From Chrysaora quinquecirrha (taxonomy: Eukaryota; Cnidaria; Scyphozoa; Semaeostomeae; Pelagiidae): a stretch of 64,000 nt of DNA. The stretch spans positions 868,001 through 932,000 of the forward strand of contig JACTAT010000049.1 of NCBI GenBank assembly GCA_014526335.1. The letters are read 5' to 3'. The translations under genes were made by a program, and so were the position numbers. The notes under the pieces were generated by a model. It made no database searches. It worked only from the letters and a program-made list of their open reading frames with translations, and was not told the origin of the DNA. Within the stretch, counting starts at the first letter, position 1, and each line of letters begins with the position of its first letter. Of the stretch, positions 31,456 through 44,141 are shown piece after piece.

Positions 31456-33815
31456 ATGATTGGAGCGAGGAGAGTAATTGTCAACATGCAGCAAATGATC
31501 AGACTGCAACCAGGAGAGTCAGTATTTCAGAGCCACTGCTCCATTTGCCTAACATCAGAGGTGAATGATGCTTACTACTCGAGATATTAGCGGTGTGAGC
31601 AAGTTTTTCATCTGGGATGCATAAACCAGTAAGTTGTTTCAAACATTCACTTAAACCTATAATAATTGTTTCAAACATTTGTTTATACTAATTATTTCAA
31701 GTATTTATTTATTTCTTTTTCGTTTCAGATGGCGAGTGCAAATGAATTCATGTCCTCTGTGTAGGCTCACACCATACAATGCTGCTATACTAGAGGTAAT
31801 TTGTAAAAGCATAATTTATACTCATTTTAAATACACTTATAAGACTGGAACATCTTCTCATATTCTCTTTATTATTATTAGACTGCTGCTGCTCAAGAAT
31901 CTTCAGAATCTTCAGAATCTTCAGAATCTATAGAATCTATGATTATACAGCCTTCAGAATCTATGCTAGTACGACCTACAATGGTGCGCGATGTAATAAC
32001 GCAAACAGCACTTCAGGAGATAACAGATAGAGCATTCAACACTCCCGATGATGATGTAGATATCGGAGATTATGGACTTGCTGCTGATGATAGTGAAGAT
32101 AGTATGGATAATTATTCTGAAGAGAGCTACGAGTCATTAAGTCAACAGCATTATAATGGTTGCAGATTGCAGAGGTGATGGTCAGTTGCAACATCTATCA
32201 ACTACATTTGCTGATGATCTGCAGCAGCTAATGCAAGAGAAAGTACATGCAGATGAAGAGTACAGTTTCCGTTTTAAGGTTATTCCATGGTGATATTAGA
32301 TTTTTTGAATTGGAATGTGCACTTATTGCAAAGATATTTCATGCACCATTTACCTTTAGCTGTGAAAACTGTAGGACAAGTGCAAGTTGGTTAATAGCAA
32401 CTGGGGTATTCCTTTCCAAAGATTTTCTCCTTTTTCATTAAGAAACTAGGAAAATACCCAGTACTGAAAGTTTAATATATCCAGTACTCAATTTCTTAAT
32501 TGTTACCTTATTGTTTCCTTCTAATGCGTTCCGAAAAAAGCGTTCTCAGGTTTTCTTTAGAGAGAGCTGGTAATGATTGCCGGCTCTCAACTTACAAATC
32601 AGGATTGAACATTTTTAGGTTCAATTTAATTGCGCATTTACAAAAAACTGGTTGTTTTACAACACATTTCGAATTTCTTTTTTATCTTATCTTTGTGTGA
32701 ATGTTTTTATGTTTTCCATGTCAAGGTTAGAAGAAAGTCAGTGTGGCAAGATGTTAGGAAAAAACTCCAAAGAATTAATCTGGATAAAGTATCCAATGGC
32801 TATGTGAAGACCCAGTTCATTGGGGAGCCTGCTGAAGATGATGGAGGTCCAAAAAGAGAGCTTTTCACACTGCTCCACAATCATATGTATGCCTCCAACC
32901 TTTTCAGTGGTGAAGATAATGGTAGTCGCCTGTTTGCCAATAACATGGATGCTGTCATGTCAAATGATTACCAGAAATATAGGATGATTTGTGCCCTTGC
33001 CATACTTAATGGTGGGTCAGGTCCAAAATTTTTTGCACCTCCAGTTGTTGACTACATTCTTACAAGAGATCTCAACAAAATCAATCCATCTATTGATGAT
33101 GTTGTATTTCCTGAAGCTAAGAAAAAGATTGAACAGCTAATTGCCACTACTTGTGAAAGTGCTTTTACATACTTGTTAGCAACAAATGCAAGCTTTTATG
33201 GTCCTGGGTTATCATCGTCATTAATCAGTACTTTGGCAGAAAAGGAGAAAATTGTCAAACGAGTTCTGATCCATCACACGGTATCACACAGTGTTCAGGA
33301 GCTATGCCAATTCATAGATGGAATGGAACTGTTTGGTATCCTTCGTCTTCTCAGGGCACACCCTGGTTATGGTAGGGAACTTCTGCAATACAGAAAGAAA
33401 GCACTGGCTGCTGACATTGTGGATGACCTATTCATGCCAGAAATGTCAGCTGAAGGGAGCAATAAAAATGAAAAGGAGAAAACGATCCTTTATAACTGGA
33501 GCCAATTCTTAGAAGATTTGGAGGAGGGTATTCCATCGAGTAGCATTGAAAGTTTTATGGGAAGTACATCTTTGTCACTTGCAGATGTTCTAGCCTTTGT
33601 AATTGGTTGTGAAAATGTACCTCCTCTAGGCTTTTCTCCAAAGCCCACCATTGCCTTTGATCATGATCATTTACAGCAAAAAATTTCTGTCAACACATGC
33701 ATTAACAGACTAACATTCCCCATTCCCCGTCTCAGATGTGCTTTTGCAGTATGACAGTTTCAATGAAGAGATCTTATTCTGCATTTTGAATTCACCAGGC
33801 TTTGGCATGGTTTGA
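31456..33815 (+). pseudogene. Spliced RING-HECT (G2E3-like) ubiquitin ligase gene, lightly broken
   Basis: Exon 1 (31456-31628) has CSICL and FHLGCIN. Exon 2 (31729-31795) completes the RING with WRVQMNSCPLCR. Exon 3 (31882-32278) is acidic and Ser-rich. Exon 4 (32726-33815) is a HECT-type domain: FIGEPAEDDGGPKREL, then NTCINRLTFP with the catalytic Cys codon at 33698, and a typical end SPGFGMV in a shifted frame. Introns are GT-AG and phases join cleanly. Breaks: TAG in exon 1, a frameshift near 32155, another near 33730, and Gln where a RING His is usual. Such genes are multicopy in cnidarians and fish as I recall. Confidence 0.65.
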
Positions 33816-34160
33816 AGAAAGTAGCAAGTATATTATACAAAAAATATTCATATGTGAACTATATGCATTGTTTTGTTCCTGGATTTCTTTACAAAAAAAG
33901 TTTTGTTACCAAATTTTGGATAAATGTATTAGAAAATCTTCTGTTTATAATACTTTGTTTGACCTTTTCCTTCTTGTTTGTTTTTAATTTTTTTTGGTTT
34001 TCCTCCTTTTATCTAAATTTTTATGCAGAGGAATTCTACATATGTTTGATCGGTGTTTCCAATGCATTTTGGAGTCACCATTGTCTTCAGTAGTAACAAA
34101 AAAACAAATTTGGGGTGTTGGGAGTGTTCTCAACGATAACACCACAAATAGGTGATGATT
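33816..34160. other. Spacer between convergent genes with a hairpin
   Basis: AT-rich. A hairpin (tttggggtgtt ... aacaccacaaa) at about 34106-34150 lies just past the end of the minus-strand integrase ORF. No gene. Confidence 0.5.
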
Positions 34161-35681
34161 TTACTGCATTGATTGAATGAATTCTTTCCCTAATCTAAAA
34201 AGCTCAACTTTAGCTTCATTCGATGTACTATTTTTATACGGAGCCGCTTGCAACTCAAGTGCATTCATCTGCTCTTGAGTTAGTTCCAGTGACGTTTCTG
34301 GTACGACCACTGTCTGCAACTCATCCTCGACTGGCATAGGGCCCTGCCAGTCTACTCCATAATCATAAGTTATTGCAGGAATGGTATTGCTTTCAGCTTC
34401 ACGAAAGTTCCCCTCAATCCAAAGTGGCCATGGGGTCTTATTGCGCATTGAAGATAATGGATGTTGGATCCAAGATGATGACCATTCTTCGAGATAGCGA
34501 TTGATTTGGTCGATGAAAGCAAAGTGAAGGCACCAAATATCCGATTCTGACAAGCAGTCCAGCAAGTCAAGCTCTTCCATCACGGTGAACAGCTCCGAAA
34601 ATATGCGAATTATATTGCTATAGACGTCTCTCCAAAGTCGCTCAATCCTTTGATTATGTACACTCTTCCCCACCAGGGCTGAACTCCGTCCTGCGCCACG
34701 CAAATTGATCATGTAATGACAAACATCAACATTTTCAGATCCCTGATCACAACGCATTCTAGATGGTATTCCATACCTATCCACTGCCTCCAAAAAATAT
34801 GTCAAGACAGTCTGTGCCCGGTTGTTTGAGCTGCACCTCAAATACACTGGGATCCTTGTGTAACCATTGATGCAGCCATGAACAACAAGTCGCCATCTGA
34901 TCAATTTGTGGTTGCCATCAAAATGCCACAGTGCCAACGTTCTGGTGACATCGTACACTCTCCTCTTTATTGCTCTGCATCGACGTGCTGCAACTCCAAT
35001 AGGATCTACCCTCTTAAGGGACTGTCGAATGCGTTCTCTCGGAAGGACAATACTCTTTGCTCGCAGGTATCCTACTAGTATTTTGGAGCCGCAGAAGGGG
35101 TTCTGAACTTTGATTTCTCGTACAGTTTCATCTAAAACATTATCATCTATCATCGTATATTTAGCCTTGATAGACAATCCATATTCATTCATACGGCGTT
35201 GTAAAGTGCGTACGCTTGTATGCAAAAGCTTCGATATGGCTGGAACAGTGAAGTTTGCATTGATCAGACCTTCAATAGTTGTCCTGGAGATTTCTACAGA
35301 TGGCCTTCCTGGTCCTGGATCAACTAGGAAAAAACTTAGATTTCCAGGACATTGTCTGGCTAGTAGCCTTCGAGCTTCTCTCAACTGTGTAAAAAGTACC
35401 TCTGGCACTCTTGTCAAAGAGTCCAGAAGCACAACCTGCTCCTGGACAACATCTAGCTCTTCAAGAAGATCTTCATCTTCCGCATGCCCCACAGACTCAA
35501 CAAGGTTCCTCAGCTTCAAACCTAATTCAATCGTAAGTTGACGAATCTCATCGCCGACCATTTTAGCAATGGAAGGGTGGATCATGGGTAATGTCATCAT
35601 TTCCCAAACAATTTTCTGAGGAGGCAAAAAATGATATAATGTAGAAAGTTGGGAAATGATTTTACAGGAAAAAAAATGCAA
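34161..35681 (-). CDS. Integrase-core (rve-like) transposase, intact
   Basis: 506 codons without interruption, the longest intact ORF here. Acidic and helical N-terminus, then a helix-turn-helix (TVPAISKLLHTSVRTLQRRM), then a DDE core: WHFDGNHKL (Asp255), RMRCDQGSENV (Asp312) and HNQRIERLW (Glu347), with 34 residues between the last two. The start could be the first ATG or MIHPSIAKM at residue 33. It is convergent with the RING-HECT gene. Two more copies of this family are at 44142-45439 and 49090-49260. Similar proteins are annotated as integrase-core domain proteins in cnidarians. Confidence 0.75.
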   Translation of the reverse strand: MHFFSCKIISQLSTLYHFLPPQKIVWEMMTLPMIHPSIAKMVGDEIRQLTIELGLKLRNLVESVGHAEDEDLLEELDVVQEQVVLLDSLTRVPEVLFTQLREARRLLARQCPGNLSFFLVDPGPGRPSVEISRTTIEGLINANFTVPAISKLLHTSVRTLQRRMNEYGLSIKAKYTMIDDNVLDETVREIKVQNPFCGSKILVGYLRAKSIVLPRERIRQSLKRVDPIGVAARRCRAIKRRVYDVTRTLALWHFDGNHKLIRWRLVVHGCINGYTRIPVYLRCSSNNRAQTVLTYFLEAVDRYGIPSRMRCDQGSENVDVCHYMINLRGAGRSSALVGKSVHNQRIERLWRDVYSNIIRIFSELFTVMEELDLLDCLSESDIWCLHFAFIDQINRYLEEWSSSWIQHPLSSMRNKTPWPLWIEGNFREAESNTIPAITYDYGVDWQGPMPVEDELQTVVVPETSLELTQEQMNALELQAAPYKNSTSNEAKVELFRLGKEFIQSMQ

Positions 35682-36299
35682 ATAATTTTACGCAGTTCGG
35701 CAAATAATGATAAACATGTTGAAATAATTTTACAAAAATACAAATAATGAAAAAATTCAAATAATTTCACGCAGTTGGAAATAATTATGATCATTTTCGC
35801 AAAGAATAACGCATGAAAAGTTTCATATCTATCTAAACAAATCAAATAAATAGAAATAATTGCAAATAATTTTAAAATCAATCGAAAATAATTTTGGCGG
35901 TGTTGGGGCCCCATAGCATACACGCTTTTATTCTTATAACAACACTTGGCTTCCTTGGCTTCGTTTTCAGCCTGCCTTACTTTTGAAGTGATTTTTCACG
36001 AATTTGTCAGCTCCTACCCTTCTCAAAAACATGTTCTAAAATGCGTTTTCAGGCAAGTGCCTCATGCTAGTGAACGTCTCTTGTGTTTATCTTAGATTAT
36101 TGAACTTTTTTCTGGCATGAGCATTAGAATTAGTAATTTCATTTATTTGGCTGAGGATGATTGAAGTTTGAATTGAAACATTCTGTGTACGTCATCTTTT
36201 AATTTTCTTATATAAATTTAGCTCTGTTTATTCACCATGGATGGTCTATAATGAGAATGCTCTATTAAACTAATTGAAAATGTTTATTGTCACCTTACT
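35682..36299. other. Subterminal-repeat-like region, no gene
   Basis: 35650-35900 repeats caaataattttacgcagtt and variants several times, which looks like subterminal repeats of the neighbouring transposase unit. It ends in ggtgttggggccccatagc near 35900. No matching inverted end was found on the left side of the locus. Confidence 0.4.
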
Positions 36300-37490
36300 T
36301 ATAATCAAATTTCAAAATTGCGATTTCCTTCTAATGTGCCCATTAAAAATAATAGACAGTGGACTCGCACTTGCCATCATTGTGCTCAAGCCAAAATTCA
36401 CCGTCACACTAAAGCACCCATTTGTACCTTTGATAATCCAGATGCCTGTTTCGATCACATACACATAGACATAGCTGGACCATTACCACCATTGAAAAAC
36501 TGTAAATACTCACTTACATGCATTGTTCGATTCACCAGATGGCCTTAAGCAATTTCTATTCCCGATATAACTGCTGAGACAGTTGCTTGTGCTTTCATCG
36601 AACATTGGATATCTATTTTTGGTGTTCTCTCTCAACTCACGACAGAGGTTCACAATTTGAATCAGCGTTATTTCAACAATTAACATCACTCTTGGGCACA
36701 AAATGGAGAAATAGCACTGCTTATCACCCTTGTGCCAATGGCCTTCTTGAACGATTTCATTGACAGTTAAAAGCTGCTCTCAAAGCTCAACCTGATTCAT
36801 CTAAATGGACAGAACTTATTTCACTCATACTTTTATCCATTCAATCTACAGTGAAATCTGATATTGGTTACTCTCCTGCAGAAATTGTATATGGAACAAC
36901 TTTGTGTCTTCCAGGTGAATCTTTCAATCTTTCTACTGATTTGTGTACATTAGATCCGACTCAATTTGCTGATCGTCTGCACTGCAACATGCAACAAATC
37001 AAACATTTTACAAGCCGTGCAATGCCGTCATACTATGGTTCCCAACAAACTAGACACTTGTTCTCATGTCTACATACGTCATGATGCTGCTAGAAAACCC
37101 TTGCAGCGCCCATACGATGGACCATATCAAGTTATTCGCAGAACAGATAAGTATTTTGTACTTGATGTTAAAGGAAAAGAAAAGACAATTAGCGTTGATT
37201 GCCTCAAAGTCGCTCATATCCATTCAGACTTTCTACCACCGTCTTCGGCAGTTCCACTTTCAAAGAACACTGATGTCACTGATTCACAAGCACAGACTTC
37301 ATATACTACTGCTCTGGTTGTTGTTTCGATAATCTCAAATTTTGTCAAGAGCGTCATAATTGCCAAAGAAAACACCCTGTCGAATTCTTTATAAAATCTG
37401 CATATCATAGGCAAGCAACAGAGCAATGCTCGAAAAAGAGATCAAGATCACCATCATCCCATCATCAAAAATCCAAGAAGCATAAGTGAA
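36300..37490 (+). pseudogene. Ty3/gypsy integrase relic
   Basis: Zinc-finger end CHHCAQAKIHRHTKAP, then HIHIDIAGPLPP (first Asp) and VRFTRWP. After a frameshift TTDRGSQFES (second Asp) is followed by NGLLERFH (Glu). It goes on to YSPAEIVYGTTLCLPGE and a C-terminal GPYQVIRRTDKYFVLDV fold. At least three frame changes and several stops. No LTR recognised. Confidence 0.75.
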
Positions 37491-37559
37491 CTTTGAGCAC
37501 AATCAATTGTTTTAATCAACAAGGAATGCTTATTAAAGGGCTTGACGCACAGTGTAAGG

Positions 37560-37990
37560 ATGGCTTCATACGTCTACTTCTGCAAGTTCTTCATTTGATT
37601 TTTTAATTAGTTTACCAAAATTTTCATGGACACAAAATGTTTGTATCATTTGCAAAAAGTCTGGGCTTTGCATTTGTTGCATTTGGCATATCATTAACGT
37701 AAATAATAAAAAGAATTGGTCAAAGTGCTGACCCCTGAGGAAAAACCTTGTTTATGGGACCTAACAAGGACTCAGTTTCATTGCAAAGGTATACTGCCTG
37801 CCTTTGTGAGGTAACTTTCAAACCATTTGTAAATTTTTCCCCACAATCCATAATATTTCAATTTGTATAAGGGTTTACAGTGGTCTATAGAATCAAAATC
37901 CTTTGATAGATCGGGGAAAGTTCCAATGCAGTGGATACCCTGGTCAAGACTTAAATACATATTTTCTTCTAGTTCTAGAACACCATGCAT
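37560..37990 (-). pseudogene. LINE reverse-transcriptase fragment
   Basis: Minus strand reads DLSKDFDSIDH and LKYYGLWGKIYKWFESYL. In a second frame it reads PILFIIYVNDMPNATN and RLFANDTNI, where FADD is expected. Both ends are truncated. It differs from the 6.4-11.2 kb LINE. Confidence 0.65.
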
Positions 37991-38700
37991 TGTGGAATGT
38001 CATTAACGGAAACCAAAACGAAACTTCTACAACATATTATGTTTTTTTTATCATTTCATTTATTCATCACCCAGAAGAGTCTAGTAGTTTACAATTTACT
38101 GCTATACATTGCAGTTACAAAAACAATTTGTGTAACAGGCTAAGTTGGAAACTACAAATTGCAAAATAAGTAAAAATAGATTATTGTATAAACCATGTTA
38201 TGCTATTACATATAATTTCGTTTAAAATGAATAACCTATAATTGTTACTACATGTATAGAAATCTAAAACAGTTATTATAATATTTTTCAAATTACTAGA
38301 ATGAAGAGTTTCAATAAAACAATTTTATATGGGCTATATCATATATTAAGCGCATAGTTTATAGTTTAATATTTCTTTTTATATTACTCGCACAGCAAAA
38401 TTTTGCTTAAACTTTTTTCTGAGTATGCGCATTGGTAAAAATAAATTCCACTCAATCTCAAATTACTGTAAAATATCTACAGCTATAAGGGTTGCCAGGG
38501 GAGGGGATACTAGTGATGTTTGAGTACAGTACACATTTACTGTCTAAAGCTGCATGATCCCCTGTTGCTTCTCAATAATAGTATCGTCATCTTCTCCCAG
38601 GGTAGGTGGAGTTAGGTTTGAGAACAGTACACATTCACTGTGGGAGAAATCACACATTGTAATCAAAAACTTCTAACATTGACAAGATAGCATAGGAATT
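37991..38700. other. No supported gene; diverged short repeats
   Basis: AT-rich. The phrase gagtacagtacacattyactg recurs near 38520 and 38615 and, more diverged, at 39255, together with acacattgtaatc. These may be decayed tandem copies flanking the next element. Confidence 0.4.
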
Positions 38701-39191
38701 TGACAATAAAAACGACAATTTTAAACGACATGTTTCGAACGTTCATCGTTCATCTTCAGTTAAGAAATAATTAAATTACATCAAGACAAATCTAGGTATA
38801 TATTGAAATTAGTTACATAATATAAAAACACGTGAGGTAAAAGCGATAATTACAAGCGATGAATCTAAAAAAAACAATAGTACAAAAAGGGGGTTTAACA
38901 ATAGCAAAAAGAAAAATAGAAAAAGTGGTGTTAATAACAAAGTGGAAAACGTTGTGTTAATTGTAATGGTATAGTTGTTTATTAAGCGTGGGTTTAACCC
39001 AAGAGATATGCAGAGCCTCCTTTTTTTTGAGGGTAAACGAATTATCCCTTTTACCTCACGTGTTTTTATATTATGTAACTAATTTCAATATATACCTAGA
39101 TTTGTCTTGATGTAATTTAATTATTTCTTAACTGAAGATGAACGATGAACGTTCGAAACATGTCGTTTAAAATTGTCGTTTTTATTGTCAC
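38701..39191. mobile_element. 491-bp element with 142-bp inverted repeats
   Basis: Left arm 38701-38842 (tgacaataaaaacgac...) and right arm 39048-39191 are near-perfect inverses, with a 205-bp loop. Each arm carries ctgaagatgaacgatgaac and gttcgaaacatgtcg. Related wording occurs at 53858. The phrase CTGANGA ... GAAA recalls the hammerhead-like motif of Penelope-like elements. No clear target duplication. Confidence 0.7.
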
Positions 39192-40260
39192 ATTGCAATC
39201 GGATTAAAAGCTAAAACTGTGAATACAATACGCAGTGATGATGTTTGTTGCAAATAGTCGGAGTACAGTATGCATGTTTTCTTTTGGAAAAATTACACAT
39301 CGTAATCGCATTAAAAGCTAATATGAGAAGATACTAAAGTTTCAAATTTACATACTTCCCTTGTCTTCTTATTAACACTCATTAACACATTAGTGTGATT
39401 TTTAAGTATCATTTGGGGTGGTGTAGCTGTTATCTGATGACCATGACGGCTATAAAGTTAACACTCATTAACACATGAATAGAAAAATAATTCTCACTGT
39501 TCATCATCATCATTAAATCGTAAGGGCTTCATTAGCAAGGCAATTGTTTTTCAATATCCTCTTTGTAACAACAACAACATATAAAATAATGGTATGCATG
39601 TTGGCTTGCTACAAATTATATCAACACATTGAAGCTGAGAACAGAAAATTGAAGATGGCACAGAAAATTAGGGAAGGCTGAGAAAGAATCAATGCAGCAC
39701 AGGATGTGGTTAAAGATGGATATGCATGGCTGCAGATGCATGTAGAGAATGCAATATATTATTGTAGCATTGAAAAGCACGATATCCCCAAAGAGAGAGG
39801 AGAGACGGGCATAAAACTACACAAGGCTAAATTTATGAAAAGTAATTCACAATAACATGTTTATTGAAAGAAATGGAGGCGGATATGATTGAAATGGAGA
39901 GGAGAGTTAAGGTTTTGGCAGAGGAAAAAGAGAAAATGGAGAAGAGGTTGAATGTTTTAGAAGAGAAAAAGGAGAGAAATGATCAGTTTTGGAAGAGTTA
40001 TGCTGATGCTCACTTTGGAGAAATTTGACGCCAATGGGTCGCAAATGGAAACGAGAAAGAAGGACAACAGGGGCAGAAGCAGAGAACTGAATGTGAAGAG
40101 GAGAAAGGAAAGAAACAGAGAATGATGAAATTGTATATGCAGAAAAAGAAAAGAGCCCAAATGCAGTATGACAAAAACAAGTGGAGAAGCAGGAGAGGAC
40201 GGAAGATGGAGAAATGTTAGAAAAAAAATGAGGAGACACCATGAAAAAAAAGGGTGGAAA
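39192..40260. other. Purine-rich segment with a small coiled-coil ORF
   Basis: 39640-40250 is strongly purine-biased. One 51-codon plus-strand ORF (39873-40028, MEADMIEMERRVKVLAEEK) would form a coiled coil, and neighbouring frames are also charged. It may be a decayed coiled-coil gene, but low complexity makes this uncertain. Confidence 0.3.
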
Positions 40261-43200
40261 AACTAGAAGTCTTAATTTATATAGAAGTGTTAATCCCTCT
40301 TAATTATTAACAGTATTTGAATGGACAGAGTTTTGGTGTTATTTATTTGTTTACTTAGATGTTTTTGGTGTGATTTTGTCTTAGTTGTAAAATTGATATT
40401 AGATTTGTAATTGAAAAAATATGTTCATATTGCCTTTTCAGCTTCTTATTTTTACGTGTGTGTAATTATACCTTACTGCTTATTGTAAATATGTAATCTT
40501 TTTTAGATTAGGATGTGTTTTATTGAAAACATAATTCTTTGCCTTTTTTCGTTTTTCTGTCTTACGTTTTTACACATCTGCTGGTTTTAGTGATAAAACA
40601 TGTAGCATTATGCATTCTCAAAGATATACTTTTTGTGTCTTTTATCACAATTACTTTTCGCGTTTTTAATCTAATTTTGAGATGGTTGGTCACTCTTCAG
40701 TGCTGCACATGAAATAAACAGTGAGGCAATCCACTCTTGAAAAAGGTGTGCAAGATTTGGCTTGTTGTTTGTCGTTGTAGAATTTGCGTAAAACCACGCA
40801 GAGCACTGTGAATAGGAACTTTTGTCTTCACAGAAATCTCTTGGAAATCTTTCTATTTAGGGGCTTTTGAAAATACAAATTTTAAAAAAAGGGGTGGTGT
40901 ACACAGGATACACGTTTTTTTACAGAATTGTTTTCACATCATATTTTTCGAAGCATCATTAAAAAGAGAGAGAAAAGTTAAATAAAGAAACCTGGATATG
41001 AAAAAAGTAGATTAGACAAAAGTACACTTAAGTGGAAAAATATTTACAGTAATAAAATGAGTACTTTTTCACCTACGTTTTCATTGAATGAACTTTGGTT
41101 ACAATCTTTTTCAGGGACTCTTTCAGGGAAAGAACTTTAGATGGTTACATCATGAGCGGCGTAAAAATAAGAAAGTTATAGTAACATGGTTATACTTACG
41201 ATATAGCTTGGTTGCTAATTATCTTTTTGTCTTTGTCGACTTAGCAGAAGTTTGTTGCTTGATAATCTTCAGTGACACGGTCACTGTAGATTTGAGTTTA
41301 CCCAGCTTTTTGGACGTAATTTTCTGAATATAATCAATTACCTTTATAACCAAATGACCAATAATAGCAACGAGAAGACAGAACAAGCAATGAAATAAAG
41401 GTTGAGCTTAAAAGTTGGCGTATTGGAACTACATGAAATACTGCATACCTTCGATTCTTTTTTGCCTTCCTTTTCAAAGGTGACCATAAATTGGTTGACC
41501 ATTTTTTCAGCAAATTGATAAAATTTTTTGACCTGTTTGCTTTGATGAGGGATGTGCAACTGTCAAATGTTACGTCTGCGCTGCAGCTTGGGTGTCAGTT
41601 TAATAGGGAATAGTTTCAATTGGCAATGGGTCAATAGAAAAGTTGTCAATGAAAATAGAGAATACGTAACTGAATTAAAATAAGGAATCGAATGATGAAT
41701 GAAGAAAGGTTTCTGTTGAAGACAATCAATTTATTGTTTTATTTCTTTTTTGAACTCTGAATTGCTGCATGTGATTCTGTCCCTGTACTTTGAACTTTGA
41801 GTGTCCTTAGAACTCTAGACTGCTGCACCTGATTTGTGAAGAAAAGTCGAAAACAAACTCTTTGAAAAAAATTTGTTGGTTGTAGAAAATGTGGCACCCA
41901 CAGCTGAAGTGCCAGGTAACACTCTGATTACCTCATAAAATACATTAGCAATTGCCAGTTGTGAAAGGACATCAAATATAATTTTTTTACCTTGCAGCAC
42001 AAAAGATTGACGTTAAATGGTCTGCACCTGACAAAGCTTAAAAAAATAAGTGCAAACAATGCAAACAGCCTACAAGAAGGTACAAAAATGTTCAGTTGTG
42101 CCCAAAAAACAAAAAATAAACAATTTTCCCTAGTTTTGTTTTCTTTGTATTTTGCTAGTCTTCACACATTACGTTCCCAAGTTGAATTTCTTTACACTGA
42201 CAGAAATGATAACCCTTACACAAAATCACCCTGGAGAATGTCTGTGCAGTACTGCGGAGGATATTCAGTACTGGGAGGGTGTATTTTTATGCGTTTGGGG
42301 ATTTCTTGTGGGCTTTATTTGGGTTATCAGTGATTCAGATGGCGATTTAGCCTTATTTTCTCGTTTCTGCTTATCAAATTAAGAAAATAGTTGTTATTGT
42401 CACATGAGTTCATGGGCACTTTAAAACAAGTTTCTTATTAATGTATCGAAATACGATTGTTTGCTAATGTCTGTGGTCTCTTTAGCAAGAACATAGAAAA
42501 ATTTGATTTCAAAGACAATCTTTCCAGTGATCATAGACCGCCTATATTCATTACTCATTTTGTGTTGTTTTCTACATTTATGTGGTAGATTTAACGTGAT
42601 TCTTATAATGGGCAGAGAAGTATTGTTCTTAACTTCTTACAAATATTGTTTTTAACTTCTTGCAAATGACAAGAGTCATCCCTATGACCTCGCAGTGAAA
42701 CATTCTGAAGCCAAGAGCTAATTAAAATTTTAACAATTGAGCTAATAATATGAAGATCAGTACTATGGACCTTGTTTGCCATAGGTAGGCCGAATTCTCC
42801 AGCTGCAGTTGAGTGAGTTGGGGATCGAGACAAGTGACTTCTAAAGATGTCCAGGGCAGTTTTCCAAAGATTGAAAGGAGCTTTAAACAATTCAATTTGG
42901 AAGGATTGTGTGTGCTTTTTCCTCCAGACACAACACTTTGTAAACAAAAAGTATCATCAACAGTTTTAGACTCGAGAAGCCTTTTGAATGGTATTTAAAC
43001 AAAAGTGCTGAAACCTTAGAAAATCCTGATTTTTCTGGAAAGCATATGGTAGATCTGGCAAGAGAGATTTGCATTTTTGATCCAACAACTGTACCCTCCC
43101 TGTTGACATTTGTCCATGTTTTAAAATGAATTTCTAATTGGCTGCTATCTTTCTTGATCAAGCAATTATTTTCATTAATTTTTTTCCAAAAATGTGCACC

Positions 43201-43739
43201 AGAGGTTTATGTTATATGTGCATATTATTGGACAGTTGTGTTTCACGTAGAAACTGAAACTGGTAGTGAATGTCTTTGGTTTTGAATCCCTTGTTGCTAA
43301 ACTGGAACCACCACTGGTGTAATGGTAAACTAGAAATTGAGCTGCAAAGAGACGAAAAGACAAAGAGAAAAAAACTCTTGAGCAGCACCCATGACTATTC
43401 CAATTCTTAATTGTCGAAAGACATTTTTTAAAGTGCCTTTAGGAGCTTCGAGAACAATGTAGATTCAAAAACCAGATGGCCAGGTTTGAATTTTTTCCAG
43501 ACTAGTCACAATTGCAGCTAATCTCCAACAGTTAATAAGTTAATATACACCAAAATGTGAATCTTTTCATCTCACTGTGCATGATAGAGTATTGAACAGC
43601 TTAAAAAAGTGACTACCTTTAATAGATATTTCGTCCGAAATTATGACATTATTGTTGCATATCTTTCACACGGAAAAGTATAACTACCTGCCTTAGAGTT
43701 ATGACAGTTATGCTGGCCCATAAGTGTCAAGCAAGTAGC
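40261..43739. other. Long gene-poor stretch
   Basis: About 3.5 kb of AT-rich sequence with no recognisable gene. On the minus strand two stretches look exon-like, with plausible donors: 41440-41545 (KQVKKFYQFAEKMVNQFM) and 41935-41998 (GKKIIFDVLSQLAIANVF). They cannot be joined to any known protein. Confidence 0.35.
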
Positions 43740-43970
43740 AAAACTTGCTGCAAACACAAATTTAATCTGCTGCAAATAAAAATGAAAACTGCTGCAAATA
43801 CAAACTGCTTGCTGCAAATACAATTCACTTGTTGCAAACCCAATAACCATACTGAAAATACAGATACGTTGCTGCAAATACATAAGTTGCTGCAAATACA
43901 GAAAAAAGTTGCTGCAAATACAGAAAAAAGTTGCAGCAAATACAGAAAATGATTTTCTGCATATACAAAA
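43740..43970. repeat. Minisatellite of gctgcaaatacaraaa units
   Basis: gctgcaaatacag or gctgcaaatacaaa recurs at least nine times at roughly 16-21 bp spacing. The minus strand reads it as a Cys/Leu/Gln-rich peptide, which is not meaningful. Confidence 0.85.
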
Positions 43971-44141
43971 AGACTGGGTCAGACCCCTTCAGCACGGATA
44001 CAAAAGACGGGGGTGGGGTAGGGGGTACCAGAAGTGAGTTCTGTCTTCGCCTCGTTTTGGCGCCATGAAAAATGGCGCAATAGGCGAAGAGTTGTTGTTG
44101 GTTTGGTAATGCGTGACGTGACGTGACGTAAAAGTTAAAGT

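Noticed and set aside
34878..35541. Plus-strand ORFs over the integrase-core gene
   Set aside because: They are antisense shadows of the intact minus-strand gene.
38701..39191. Solo LTR
   Set aside because: The two halves are inverse, not direct, repeats with no LTR-style ends.
39907..40242. Minus-strand Ser/Phe-rich ORF as a membrane protein
   Set aside because: It is the complement of a purine-rich tract; the plus-strand coiled-coil reading is at least as likely, and neither is well supported.
43727..43939. Cys/Leu-rich ORFs on both strands
   Set aside because: They come from the gctgcaaatac minisatellite.
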